Source: DATBQN01 sp963755825 (GTDB lineage Bacteria; Acidobacteriota; Thermoanaerobaculia; Multivoradales; UBA5704). Taken from it: a stretch of DNA of 64,000 nt. Every line of letters begins with the position of its first letter. Position 1 is the stretch's first letter. Positions 24,290 through 33,355 of the stretch are shown here, in pieces. The notes under the pieces were generated by a model, which did no database searches, had not been told where the DNA came from, and saw nothing but the letters and a program-made list of their open reading frames with translations. The translations under genes and the position numbers were made by a program. Where the stretch lies: positions 1,550,001 to 1,614,000 of the forward strand of contig CAVWLA010000001.1 in the NCBI GenBank assembly GCA_963755825.1, in the 5' to 3' direction.

Positions 24290-25594
24290 CTACGGCGTGA
24301 CGACCGCGTGGAGGTTCGCGAAGCTGTAGCCGAAGGGCGGGAAGTAGGCGCCGTCGCCGACCCCGTCGAGGCCGAAGAAGAGGCGCACCGGTGCGCTGCC
24401 GCTGTCGCGCAGGTCCCAGTTGAAGCTCCCCGCGAGAGCGTCCATCACCACCGCGCCGCTCTTGTTGGTGGCGAGGAAGAGGACCGCCTTCGCCGGCGTG
24501 TCGTAGATCACCCGCACGTGGTAGACGTTGCCGGCGGCGAAGCCGACGTTGCGCTTGACCACGGCGTCCAGCGTCGCCTGGCCGAGGTCGCCGAAGATGC
24601 GGCCGCCGCCCTTCAGGTTGAAGCCGTAGTAGAGCGTGTGATGGAAGCGCGGGCCGCCCTCATGGACCATGCCGAGGATCGAGTCGAAGACGGGGCCGAA
24701 CTTGCGGATCGTCATGTCGAAGTCGACCGTCGCCCGCCGGTAGCTGGCGCCCGGCACCAGCGGCAGCGGCAGGTCGAGGAAGGTGACCGCCTGGGTGGGA
24801 GCGAAGAACACTCCCGGGCGGTCGACGACGACGGCGCGGCCGGCGGGCGGCGGCGCCTGGGTGAGCGGCTGGATGATGCGGTACTGCTTGAAGTCGGTGG
24901 CGACGAAGGTCGCATAGGCGTAGAAGGGCTGGTCGCAGCTCACCCGCGCCTCGGCGCCGAGCATGTCCTCGATGTGGGCGGCGAGGAGCACGTCGTGCGC
25001 CACGGTGTGGCCCTGCGGCGGCACCGCGGCGCCGAGCGCCGGCAGGATCGCGACGCCCTCGGGGTCGACGAGGCGGATCGCGCACTGCGCCGACTGCCCG
25101 CCGAGGTTGACGATCTCGACGTTGGCGAGGCCGTCGGGGCCGCGCCGCAGGTCCTCCAGGAACGCCGTCGCCGTCGGCGCGAACTGGTTGGCGGCGGAGA
25201 TCACCGGCACCGCCCACGGCGAGTTCTCGGGGTTGAGCCAGAGGTAGAGCGCGCCCTGGCCGACCGAGAGCCCGGCGCTGTTGCTGGTGATCTTGAGGAC
25301 GCCCGGCGCCGGGACGAGCGCCGTGGTGTCGTAGTAGGAGGTCTGGCCGGCGGCGAACTTGACCGCCCGCCCCTGGACGCCGGCGCCGCTCTTGCCGGTG
25401 GGCACGAAGGCGAGGGAGAGCGAGCCGGCGGCGGTCCCCTGGTTGAAGACCTCGAGCGTCGATTGCAGATGGACCTTGCGGCTCTTGCTCGCCCCCGGAT
25501 CCGGGCTGGGTATGTAGAAGACGTCGGCGAGCAGGGCGGGAGTCAGCGCGGAGATCATTCCCAGGGCGAGGCAGAGGGTCCTCTTCACCAGCAT
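24290..25594 (-). CDS. Exported protein of unknown function
   Basis: The start at 25594 (MLVKRTLCLALGMISALTPA) has GGAAGGAGGATTTCG upstream and encodes a signal peptide of about 23 residues. The 434-residue protein has two beta-rich halves. The first (about 30-245) contains VHLQSTLEVFNQGTAAGSLS and DGLANVEIVNLGGQSAQC, resembling an Ig-like fold. The second (about 265-430) contains ATVDFDMTIRKFGPVFDSIL and SFNWDLRDSGSAPVRLFFGL, resembling a concanavalin/LamG-type jelly roll. No catalytic motif is seen. The gene ends 39 bp before marC, so the two may share a transcript. Confidence 0.65.
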   Translation of the reverse strand: MLVKRTLCLALGMISALTPALLADVFYIPSPDPGASKSRKVHLQSTLEVFNQGTAAGSLSLAFVPTGKSGAGVQGRAVKFAAGQTSYYDTTALVPAPGVLKITSNSAGLSVGQGALYLWLNPENSPWAVPVISAANQFAPTATAFLEDLRRGPDGLANVEIVNLGGQSAQCAIRLVDPEGVAILPALGAAVPPQGHTVAHDVLLAAHIEDMLGAEARVSCDQPFYAYATFVATDFKQYRIIQPLTQAPPPAGRAVVVDRPGVFFAPTQAVTFLDLPLPLVPGASYRRATVDFDMTIRKFGPVFDSILGMVHEGGPRFHHTLYYGFNLKGGGRIFGDLGQATLDAVVKRNVGFAAGNVYHVRVIYDTPAKAVLFLATNKSGAVVMDALAGSFNWDLRDSGSAPVRLFFGLDGVGDGAYFPPFGYSFANLHAVVTP

Positions 25595-25693
25595 CGAAAT
25601 CCTCCTTCCAAAGCGTGCCGAACAGCCTGCGGAGACGGCAGAATTGCACAATTGTATGTGCAATCACCCTGGAATGGAAGACAAAAGATGCCA

Positions 25694-25796
25694 GGTGCTG
25701 GCTCAGTATGGCTTCCTGCGGGCGGCCGCCCTCGGCCCCACCCGCCCTTCACGCCCTTCCGGGCAGCCGTCCTCGGAACCATACTGAGCCAGTACC
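25694..25796 (-). repeat. 103-bp structured intergenic element, copy A
   Basis: An 18-bp closing stem pairs 25694-25711 with 25779-25796 (CTGGCTCAGTATGG against its exact complement, with one G-T pair further out). The loop is 67 nt. Read on the minus strand, the loop begins TTCCGAGGACGGCTGCCCGG and is almost identical to the loop of copy B at 37018-37120, while the closing stem differs in sequence but not in pairing. It lies between two minus-strand genes. It could be a REPIN/MITE-like repeat or a structured RNA. Confidence 0.8.
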
Positions 25797-25870
25797 GATG
25801 CCCGTGGCCTCCCCGAGGACCGGGGAGACCGAGGATGATGCTGTATCGGCCTCAGCCGCTGCGGGCGCCG

Positions 25871-26641
25871 CTAGCCGGGGCCGATCTGCAGCGCGTTGAT
25901 GACCCGCTGGACGCCGTCCGTCGCCGCGGCGACGCGCTCGGCGGTCGCCCGCTCGGCGGCGGTCGGCACCGAGCCGCTGAGGGTCACCACTCCGTCGGTT
26001 GAGCTGACCTCGATCTTCATCGCCTTGACCTCGGGATCGGCGATGAGCTTCGCCTTGACCGCGGCGGACACGGTTGCATCGGCGGCGGCGCGGCGGACCG
26101 CCGGCCCCACCGTATCCCCCACCTGCCGCGCGCCGCTCGCCAGCGCGTCGCCGGCCTGGCGGGCCGCCGGCGCCAGCTGCGCGCCGACCTGGCGGGCGCC
26201 CTGGCGGATTTGCTCGCCGGCCTGGCGCGCCGCCGGGCCGGCCTTCTCCCCGAGGTCGTGCGCCCCCTGTTTCAACTGCTGGCCGAGCTCACGGGCGGCC
26301 GGACCGACCTTCTGGCCGACCTCGTCCGCCCCGCGCTGCAGCGAGCGGCCGGCCTGGTCGGCGCTGGCGCCCAGCTCGTGGCCGGCCTTGTCGAGGTTGC
26401 GCTTGGCGGCGCCGGGGTTGAACTCGATCTCGGTGCCCTGCGGCCCGCGCTGGACCTGCACGGCGCGATCGGCGCCCTCCTGGCCGGAGCTCCCGGCCTG
26501 GCCGCAGGCGGCGAGCGTCAAACCGGCGATGGTGAGACAGGCGAGCCCCGCGAAGCGGGCGGGCGACGTCAGGCGGGCGAAGGCGACGGTCGCTTGCCAG
26601 GGGGCGGTGCCGCCGGGAATGATCTTCTCTGGATCGGGCAT
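25871..26641 (-). CDS. BON-domain lipoprotein with amphipathic 11-mer-like repeats
   Basis: This 256-residue protein starts at ATG 26641. A lipobox-like sequence, LTLAACGQ (about residues 40-47), follows a hydrophobic stretch, though the N-terminal region before it is unusually long for a lipoprotein signal. Residues about 75-185 are repeats of the type GPAARELGQQLKQGAHDLGE, an LEA-like amphipathic helix. Residues about 188-254 are a BON domain (SAAVKAKLIADPEVKAMKIE, GVVTLSGSVPTAAERATAER), which binds membranes or phospholipids in OsmY-type proteins. It is probably an envelope-stabilising protein of the periplasm. Confidence 0.75.
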   Translation of the reverse strand: MPDPEKIIPGGTAPWQATVAFARLTSPARFAGLACLTIAGLTLAACGQAGSSGQEGADRAVQVQRGPQGTEIEFNPGAAKRNLDKAGHELGASADQAGRSLQRGADEVGQKVGPAARELGQQLKQGAHDLGEKAGPAARQAGEQIRQGARQVGAQLAPAARQAGDALASGARQVGDTVGPAVRRAAADATVSAAVKAKLIADPEVKAMKIEVSSTDGVVTLSGSVPTAAERATAERVAAATDGVQRVINALQIGPG

Positions 26642-26725
26642 GGCTCTCTCCTCCTCGTGGACGGAGTCCGCCCGGGAACAGAAGCAAGTTCCGAGCCGGG
26701 GCCGGCGCTTCCGGCGGCGAGGCGG

Positions 26726-27646
26726 TCAGCCCGCCGCGCGGACGATCGGCAGGCGGGCGCGGCGCGCCGCGGGGACGCCCGCGATGCGCTCGGCGGCGCT
26801 GTAGACGTTGAAGCGGTCGCCGCGCAGGAAGCCGACGAGGGTGACGCCGAAGCGCTGGGCGAGCTCGACGGCGAGGCTGCTCGGCGCCGAGACGCCGCAG
26901 ACCACCGGCACTCCGGCGACGACGCATTTCTGCAGGATCTCGAAGCTGGTGCGGCCGCTCACCAGGACGGCGTGGCCGGCGAGCGGCAGGCGGCCGGCGA
27001 GGAAGGCCCAGCCGATGAGCTTGTCGAGCGCGTTGTGGCGGCCGACGTCCTCGTAGAGGGCGAGCAGGCGCCCCTCGGCGTCGAAAAGCGCCGCGGCGTG
27101 GAGGCCGCCGGTCGCCGCGAACAGCCCCTGCGCCTCGCGCAGGCGGCCGGGGAGCGAGACGACGAGCTCCGGCGCCAAGACCGGCCCCGGCGGCAGCGGC
27201 CGCGGGGCGCGCACGGCGAGCGCCGCGAGCCCCGCCTTGCCGCAGACGCCGCAGGCGCTGCTGACGAAGAAGTGGCGCTCGAGTCCGCCCCACTCGGGCT
27301 CCGGCCCATCGCCCAGCTCGACCTCGACGCGGTTGGCGGCGTCGCGGTCTTCGGCGCTGACCGCCTCGTCGCGCTGACCCCCGGTCCAGCCGCCACTCCA
27401 TCCCCCAGCCCATCCGACGATCCGCTCCGGGCGGTCGACGACGCCCTCGCCGTGGAGAAAGCCGGCGGCGAGCTCGCGGTCGGCGCCGGGAGTCCGCATG
27501 GTGACCGCCACGATGCGCGGGCCGGCGGCGGTGCGCAGGCTGATCTCGAGCGGCTCCTCGGTCGCCACCTGGTCGGCGCGCGCCTCGGCGGCGCCGCGCT
27601 CGACCCGCCAGAGCTGGACGTCGGTCTTGCTGTCGTGGCCGCGCAT
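26726..27646 (-). CDS. fdhD: Formate dehydrogenase accessory sulfurtransferase FdhD
   Basis: This 306-residue protein has the FdhD signatures: TEEPLEISLR near the N-terminus, the sulfur-carrying pair in SACGVCGK, GGLHAAALF, and the signature EDVGRHNALDKLIGW. FdhD moves sulfur from IscS onto the molybdenum/tungsten bis-MGD cofactor of formate dehydrogenases and acts in the cytoplasm. No formate dehydrogenase genes lie in the window. A Gly/Trp-rich insertion (VGWAGGWSGGWTGGQ, about residues 77-91) is unusual. It is divergent from ku with a short gap. Confidence 0.92.
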   Translation of the reverse strand: MRGHDSKTDVQLWRVERGAAEARADQVATEEPLEISLRTAAGPRIVAVTMRTPGADRELAAGFLHGEGVVDRPERIVGWAGGWSGGWTGGQRDEAVSAEDRDAANRVEVELGDGPEPEWGGLERHFFVSSACGVCGKAGLAALAVRAPRPLPPGPVLAPELVVSLPGRLREAQGLFAATGGLHAAALFDAEGRLLALYEDVGRHNALDKLIGWAFLAGRLPLAGHAVLVSGRTSFEILQKCVVAGVPVVCGVSAPSSLAVELAQRFGVTLVGFLRGDRFNVYSAAERIAGVPAARRARLPIVRAAG

Positions 27647-27722
27647 GGCTCTGCTAGCTTCTCACAGGGTGGCTGCCGCGGCATGCATCTTGAATTGTCA
27701 GCCCTGCGGAGGACGACGAGAC

Positions 27723-28646
27723 ATGCCGCGATCGATCTGGAAAGGGAGCATCACCTTCGGCCTGGTCAACATCCCGGTGGGCCTCTACGGCGCCGAGAGC
27801 CGCCACGAGCTGCAGTTCCACCTGCTCGACAAGCGCGATAAATCGCCGGTGCACTACAAGCGGGTGAGCGAGGGGAGCGGCAAGGAGGTGCCCTGGGGGG
27901 ACATCGTGCGCGGCTACGAGTACGAGAAGGGGCAGTACGTCATCCTCTCGGACGAGGACCTCCAACACGCCAATCCGACCGCGACGCAGACCATCGACAT
28001 CACCGACTTCGTCGACGCCGCCGAGATCAGCCCGGTCTACTTCGACAAGCCCTACTACCTCGCCCCCGACAAGAAGGGGACGAAGGGCTACGCTCTCCTC
28101 CGCGAGGCGCTGCGCCGCAGCGGCAAGGTGGGGATCGCCTCGGTCGTCATCCGCACCCGCCAGTACCTGGCGGCCGTGCTGCCGCAGGACGACGTGCTGG
28201 TGCTCGAGCTGCTGCGTTACGCCCACGAGCTGCGCGACGCGGCGGACCTCGAGGTGCCGCGCGGCTCCGAGGTGAGCGACCGCGAGCTCGCCATGGCCGA
28301 GAAGCTGATCGACGCCATGGCCGGCAGCTGGGAGCCGGCGGCCTACACCGACACCTACGAGAAGGACGTCATGGAGATGATCGAGCGGCGGGTCGAGTCG
28401 GGGGAGACCGAGGCGGTGGAGACCAAGGCGCCGAAGCGCCCGGCGTCCGGCGGCAAGGTCGTCGACCTCATGATGCTCCTGCAGCGGAGCGTCGACGAGA
28501 GCGGCGGCAAGGGCGCCGGCAGGAAGAAGGCGGCCGCCGCGCCGCCGCCGCCGGCACCGCGCAAGCACGCCGCCCCGCGGGCCGGCGCCAAGGCCAAGCC
28601 GCGGAGCGCGCCGAAGGCGGGGGCCGAGCGCCGGAAGAGCGCTTAA
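27723..28646 (+). CDS. ku: Ku-family DNA end-binding protein (NHEJ)
   Basis: This 307-residue protein begins MPRSIWKGSITFGLVNIPVG, the standard start of bacterial Ku, and continues with FHLLDKRDKSPVHYKRV and PYYLAPDKKGTKGYALLREA. The Ku core (about 1-255) forms a ring-shaped homodimer that holds broken DNA ends and recruits LigD. Residues about 262-307 are a Lys/Ala/Pro tail of the kind that helps bacterial Ku thread along DNA. The ligD gene follows after 9 bp, so the two form the bacterial end-joining operon. Confidence 0.95.
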   Translation: MPRSIWKGSITFGLVNIPVGLYGAESRHELQFHLLDKRDKSPVHYKRVSEGSGKEVPWGDIVRGYEYEKGQYVILSDEDLQHANPTATQTIDITDFVDAAEISPVYFDKPYYLAPDKKGTKGYALLREALRRSGKVGIASVVIRTRQYLAAVLPQDDVLVLELLRYAHELRDAADLEVPRGSEVSDRELAMAEKLIDAMAGSWEPAAYTDTYEKDVMEMIERRVESGETEAVETKAPKRPASGGKVVDLMMLLQRSVDESGGKGAGRKKAAAAPPPPAPRKHAAPRAGAKAKPRSAPKAGAERRKSA

Positions 28647-28655
28647 GATAGCCGC

Positions 28656-31568
28656 ATGGCCCTCGAAGAGTACCGCCGGAAGCGCGACTTCAAGAAGACG
28701 CCGGAGCCGGCGGGAAAGCCGGGCGCCGTCAAGGTCAAGGACCGCTCGTTCGTCATCCAGAAGCACGCCGCGAGCCGCCTCCACTACGACTTCCGGCTCG
28801 AGCTCGACGGCGTCCTCAAGAGCTGGGCGGTGCCCAAGGGGCCGAGCCTCGACCCTGGCGAGAAGCGCCTCGCCGTCCACGTCGAGGATCACCCCATCGA
28901 GTACGGCGATTTCGAGGGGATCATCCCGCGCGGCGAGTACGGCGGCGGCACCGTGCTGCTCTGGGAGCAGGGCACCTGGGAGCCCATCGACCTCGACGCC
29001 GACAAGGGCTACGCCAAGGGGCACCTCAAGCTCCGCCTCGCCGGCGAGAAGCTGCGCGGCGGCTGGAACCTGGTGCGCATGGGCGGCCGGCGCAACGAGG
29101 GCGCCGACAACTGGCTGCTCATCAAGGAGGACGACGACGAGGCGCGGCCCGGCACCGGCGACGCCATCCTCGTCGAGCGGCCGGAGAGTGTGGCGAGCGG
29201 CAAGAGCCTGGAGGAGATCGCCGCCGATCCGCCGCGCGTCTGGCGCTCCAACCGCGCCGAGGAGAGCCCGGCGGCCGAGCCGGCGGGGTTCAAGGAGAAG
29301 CTCCGCCGGGTCGCCCGCGCGGCCGCCGAGCGGGCGCTGCCGCCGGCGGCGAAGAAGGCCGGCGCGGGCGGCAAGGCCGCGCCAGCTAAGAAGGCCGAGC
29401 GGACCGAGAAGGCGAAGGCTGCGCCCGCCAAGAAGACCAAGGCCGCCGCGACCGCGAGCCCCCGCCGGGCGTCCGGCGCCAAGAAGCCACCGAAAGAATC
29501 CGCCCGGTCTTCCAACGCCGCCGAGGTCCCCGGCGCCGTGCGCGGCGCGCTCCCCAAGGGGGGCATCGAGCCGCAGCTCGCCACCCTCGTCGACCGACCG
29601 CCGACCGGCGACGCCTGGCTCCACGAGATCAAGTACGACGGCTACCGCGCCCTCCTCGAGTGCGACGGCGGCGACGTCCACCTCTACACCCGGCGCGGCA
29701 ACGACTGGACCGCCAAAATGCGGCCGATCGCCGACGCCGCCGCGCCGCTCGCCGCCCACCGGGCGCTCGTCGACGGCGAGGTGGTGGTGCTGCAGCCGGA
29801 CGGCACGACGAGCTTTCAGGCGCTGCAGGAGGCGCTCGGCGATGGCGAGGGCGAGCTCACCTACCTCGCCTTCGACCTCCTCCATCTCGACGGCTACGAC
29901 CTGCGGCGGTCGCCGCTCGCGGCGCGCAAAGCGGCGCTCGCGGCGCTCCTCGCCGAGCTGCCGGAGGGCTCCGCCATCCGCTACGCGACGCACGTCGAGG
30001 GGCGCGGCGAGGACTTCTTCCAGCAGGCCTGCCGCTTCCATCTCGAGGGCATCATCGCCAAGCGCGCCGATCTCCCCTACCGCTCCGGCCGCGGCCGCGA
30101 CTGGGTGAAGGTCAAGTGCCTGCAGCGCCAGGAGCTGGTCGTCGTCGGCTACACCGACCCCGAGGGCTCGCGCAGCGGCTTCGGCGCGCTCCTCCTCGCC
30201 GTGCACGACGACGCCGGCGAGCTCGTCTTCGCCGGCCGGGTGGGGACCGGCTTCGATCAGGCCGCGCTCGCCGACATCCACCGCCGCCTGCTGAAGCTCC
30301 GCGTCAAGACGCCGGCCTTCAAGAACGCGCCGCGCGGCGCCGAGGCGCGCCGCTCGCACTGGGTCGAGCCGCGGCTGGTCGCCGAGGTCGCCTTCGGCGA
30401 GTGGACCGACGAAGGGCTCCTCCGCCACCCGTCGTTCCAGGGGCTGCGCGAGGACAAGGACCCGGCGGAGATCGTACGCGAGAAGCCGGTCCCGCCTCCT
30501 TCGGCCGCGGCGTCCGCGGAAGCAGGCGAGCCGAAGAAGAAGTCGAAGCCGAAGTCGAAATCTGGGCAGCCGGCGCCGCCGCCGGCCGCCGCCAAACCGC
30601 CCGCCGCGGCCGCCAAGCCGCCGGCGGCTCCGGCTGCCGCCGGCGCTCCGCCCGTCCGCTCGGGCAAGCCGGGCAAGCCGGAGGAGATCGCCGGCGTCCG
30701 CATCACCCATCCCGACCGCGTGCTCTACCCCGGCGCTGGGATCACCAAGGGCGACGTCGCCCGCTTCTACCAGCGCATCGCCGCCTGGGCCCTGCCGCAG
30801 CTCGCCGACCGTCCGCTCACCCTCGTCCGCTGCCCCGACGGCCAGGGCGGCGAGTGCTTCTATCAGAAGCACGTCAGCGGCCCCTTCCCGGCGACCATCG
30901 CCCGCATCGACGTCGGCGAGGAGCAGCCCTACGGCGCCCTCCGCGACCTCGCCGGCCTCCTCGCCCTGGTGCAGATGAGCGCCCTCGAGATCCACATCTG
31001 GGGCTCGCACGTCGACCGCCTGGAGCAGCCGGACTACATCGTCTTCGACCTCGATCCCGACGAGGGGCTGGACTGGCAGCGCGTCGTCGCCGGCGCGCGC
31101 GCCGTCAAGGCGCGGCTCGAGGAGCTCGGCCTCGCCGCGTTCTTGAAGACGACCGGCGGCAAGGGCCTCCACGTCGTCTCGCCGCTCGCCCGCCGGCTGG
31201 AATGGGACGAGGTGAAGACCTTCACCAAGGCGGTCGCCGACTCGATCGTCGCCGCCGAGCCGCGCCTCTACACCGGCAACCTGCTCAAGGTCCGGCGGCA
31301 GGGGAAGATCTTCATCGACTACCTGCGCAACGGCCGCGGCGCCACCTCGATCGCCCCCTACTCGACCCGCGCCCGCCCCGGCGCGCCGGTGTCGACGCCG
31401 CTCTTCTGGGAGGAGCTCGACGACGCGGAGCTGCGCGGCAACACCTTCACCGTCGAGAACCTCCCCGCCCGCCTGGAGGCGCTCCGCGCCGACCCCTGGG
31501 ACGGCTTCGCCAAGGCCGCCAAGCCGATCACCGCGGCGATGCAGAAGGCCGCTGGCGCCAAACCGTAG
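28656..31568 (+). CDS. ligD: Multifunctional DNA ligase D (PE-Lig-Pol)
   Basis: This 970-residue protein has all three LigD modules. The 3'-phosphoesterase domain (about 1-175) has KHAASRLHYDFRLELDG and GIIPRGEYGGGTV. The ATP-dependent ligase domain (about 300-610) has the adenylated Lys326 in EIKYDGYRA and motif V in WVKVKCLQ. The AEP-type polymerase domain (about 680-960) has the metal-binding DLD at 798-800 in VFDLDPDEG. Low-complexity Lys/Ala/Pro linkers separate them (about 215-290 and 610-670). With Ku it carries out non-homologous end joining: end trimming, gap filling with ribonucleotides and sealing. Domain order is the Pseudomonas type, not the mycobacterial type. Confidence 0.95.
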   Translation: MALEEYRRKRDFKKTPEPAGKPGAVKVKDRSFVIQKHAASRLHYDFRLELDGVLKSWAVPKGPSLDPGEKRLAVHVEDHPIEYGDFEGIIPRGEYGGGTVLLWEQGTWEPIDLDADKGYAKGHLKLRLAGEKLRGGWNLVRMGGRRNEGADNWLLIKEDDDEARPGTGDAILVERPESVASGKSLEEIAADPPRVWRSNRAEESPAAEPAGFKEKLRRVARAAAERALPPAAKKAGAGGKAAPAKKAERTEKAKAAPAKKTKAAATASPRRASGAKKPPKESARSSNAAEVPGAVRGALPKGGIEPQLATLVDRPPTGDAWLHEIKYDGYRALLECDGGDVHLYTRRGNDWTAKMRPIADAAAPLAAHRALVDGEVVVLQPDGTTSFQALQEALGDGEGELTYLAFDLLHLDGYDLRRSPLAARKAALAALLAELPEGSAIRYATHVEGRGEDFFQQACRFHLEGIIAKRADLPYRSGRGRDWVKVKCLQRQELVVVGYTDPEGSRSGFGALLLAVHDDAGELVFAGRVGTGFDQAALADIHRRLLKLRVKTPAFKNAPRGAEARRSHWVEPRLVAEVAFGEWTDEGLLRHPSFQGLREDKDPAEIVREKPVPPPSAAASAEAGEPKKKSKPKSKSGQPAPPPAAAKPPAAAAKPPAAPAAAGAPPVRSGKPGKPEEIAGVRITHPDRVLYPGAGITKGDVARFYQRIAAWALPQLADRPLTLVRCPDGQGGECFYQKHVSGPFPATIARIDVGEEQPYGALRDLAGLLALVQMSALEIHIWGSHVDRLEQPDYIVFDLDPDEGLDWQRVVAGARAVKARLEELGLAAFLKTTGGKGLHVVSPLARRLEWDEVKTFTKAVADSIVAAEPRLYTGNLLKVRRQGKIFIDYLRNGRGATSIAPYSTRARPGAPVSTPLFWEELDDAELRGNTFTVENLPARLEALRADPWDGFAKAAKPITAAMQKAAGAKP

Positions 31569-31715
31569 CCGAGCGACGGGCCGCGGGCATCATCAGGAGA
31601 GCCCGCGAAGTCATTCGGTGTCTGTTGGGTGACACGACAACGGCACTACCGCCAGGAGAAAGGCGGCCCCCTGGCGTTGTATAATTCCTCTTGATACTTA
31701 GGTATGGGGGTTGCC

Positions 31716-32864
31716 ATGAGATCACCGCAAAGAATCTGCCTCCTGATGACCAGCATTGTCTTGGCTGCCCTCGGCCCGCCGCGCTTGGCGCACTCAGCCG
31801 AGGCCGCTCATGATGCTATCCCCGCGCTGCACGTTCTTCAGAGCTACGAGATTTCGGGCCAGCCGTCGACGGCGACCGATGTGCGATGGGCGAGCGATGA
31901 AACCGTCTATCTTGCCAGGATCCACGACGGCGTCACCGAGCTACGACTCGAAAACGGCCTGCCGCAGGTGCGCCAAGTGGTGCCGAGCCGGGAGGCGCTG
32001 GGGGTCGGCACCTATCGCGCCTTTTCTCGGCTCGCTGCGTCGAAGGATTTCCTCGCCTGGGGGCAATGGGCCGGCCTGGTGGCGTGGCGACCGCTTGCGC
32101 CGAGCGTCGATCACAAAGTGCGATTCGATTGGAAGGCCATGGCCTTCGCCGAGGACGTGGACCTCGCAGGCGATCGGCTCCTCGTGCTAGGAGGACGGAC
32201 GGCAGACGATGCCGCGGAGACCTTCTCCCCTGATGGAGCCGTGGCGTTCCTCGGCTCGGCGCAAGGGGACAACCTGCAGACCTTTAAGCCGGTCCTCTTC
32301 GACCCGGCAGGTCCCGGCGCACCCCACCTCCTGAACTGCGGGACATTCGACCTGGGTGGCGCACGGTTCCTACCTGGTGGCTCGTTCTTCATTCTGCCTG
32401 GGTTCCAGACCGGAGCGCACCTCTTCGACGCGACGGGTCGGCTCGTCCACACCTGGAACACCGCCCTCCTCGGTCTCGATGCAGACGGAGATTGCGCGAG
32501 CTCTGCGATGATCATCATGAGAAACGACCACGAACAGCGGATGCAGTGGCTTAACCGCCACCGGATCGTGGACTCCGTGCTCGCGCTGCCGCCTGGTCCC
32601 GCGGTTCTAATCCGATCGGTTAATGCGGGGAAGGTGCACTGGGAGCTCGATCTGCTTGGCTCGGGGGGAATCGAAACGTATGCCATCCCGGCTGTCTCGA
32701 GGAGCGGGCGAGAGCGAGTGCGCGCGGACTATCGAAATGGCAAGCTCGTTTTGCTACTGACCGAAGACAACCTTCGCTTTCAGACGGAGAAGATGGCGAG
32801 CCGCTTGATGGTCCTGGCCTTCACGCCGGGCCGGTTGAGTGGGAGCCGGGGAGAGACGAGATGA
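31716..32864 (+). CDS. Exported hypothetical protein (beta-propeller-like)
   Basis: The start at 31716 (MRSPQRICLLMTSIVLAALG) has GGGGG upstream; an in-frame ATG at 31704 is also possible. The signal peptide ends near AHSAEA. A perfect TATAAT lies at 31680-31685, compatible with a promoter though no matching -35 is seen. The roughly 380-residue mature protein has repeated beta-strand segments (FLAWGQWAGLVAWRPLA, VDLAGDRLLVLGGR, FILPGFQTGAHLFDATGRLV) suggesting a propeller. No catalytic motif is recognised. Its stop overlaps the start of a small Cys-rich exported protein (ATGA), so they are probably made together. Confidence 0.65.
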   Translation: MRSPQRICLLMTSIVLAALGPPRLAHSAEAAHDAIPALHVLQSYEISGQPSTATDVRWASDETVYLARIHDGVTELRLENGLPQVRQVVPSREALGVGTYRAFSRLAASKDFLAWGQWAGLVAWRPLAPSVDHKVRFDWKAMAFAEDVDLAGDRLLVLGGRTADDAAETFSPDGAVAFLGSAQGDNLQTFKPVLFDPAGPGAPHLLNCGTFDLGGARFLPGGSFFILPGFQTGAHLFDATGRLVHTWNTALLGLDADGDCASSAMIIMRNDHEQRMQWLNRHRIVDSVLALPPGPAVLIRSVNAGKVHWELDLLGSGGIETYAIPAVSRSGRERVRADYRNGKLVLLLTEDNLRFQTEKMASRLMVLAFTPGRLSGSRGETR

Positions 32865-33257
32865 GAACGGGAAGGTGGAGCCGGCTGCCCTGGAGAACGA
32901 GGATCACCTGCCTCGCCATGTGGCTCGCCCTCGGAGGTCTGGCGAGTGGGGCTGATAACCCCTCGAGGTGTGTGGGGAGACGCGTCCGGCTGCACGTTTC
33001 ATCCCCATTCGACCCCAGGAGACGCAGCCGTCTGTGTCGCTGGAGGAGATGGGTGCTATATCTGCGAGTATAATTATATGGACAGCGGCTACACGACGTG
33101 CGCCGAGTATCCCGACGGCACAACTCCCGGCGAGTGCATCCCGGGGCAGCACGCGCAGAATCAGTACAGCGGTAGCCGATGGATTGCCATCGTCACCGCT
33201 CCGAATCCTCCGGCGCCTGGGGTCGAGGGACGCGCCAGCGCCCAGCGTGGCAGGTAG
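32861..33257 (+). pseudogene. Small exported Cys-rich protein, frameshifted after the signal peptide
   Basis: ATG 32861 overlaps the previous stop and encodes a signal peptide (TRITCLAMWLALGGLASGA). In that frame the sequence soon turns Arg-rich and non-natural. The neighbouring frame (from about 32950) reads WGDASGCTFHPHST, AVCVAGGDGCYICEYNYMDS and EYPDGTTPGECIPGQ to a stop at 33257. One frameshift near 32945-32990 would join them into about 130 residues with a Cys-rich mature domain. It could be a real inactivating change or a sequencing error. The family is unknown. Confidence 0.6.
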
Positions 33258-33355
33258 ATCGTCGCCAGCCACCCCCGTTCGCGAAGCGATCGGGAGCCGC
33301 GACCTTCCGAATCGAGATGGTCGAGTAGCACCGACTCTGCGCTAACCTCCAGCGC

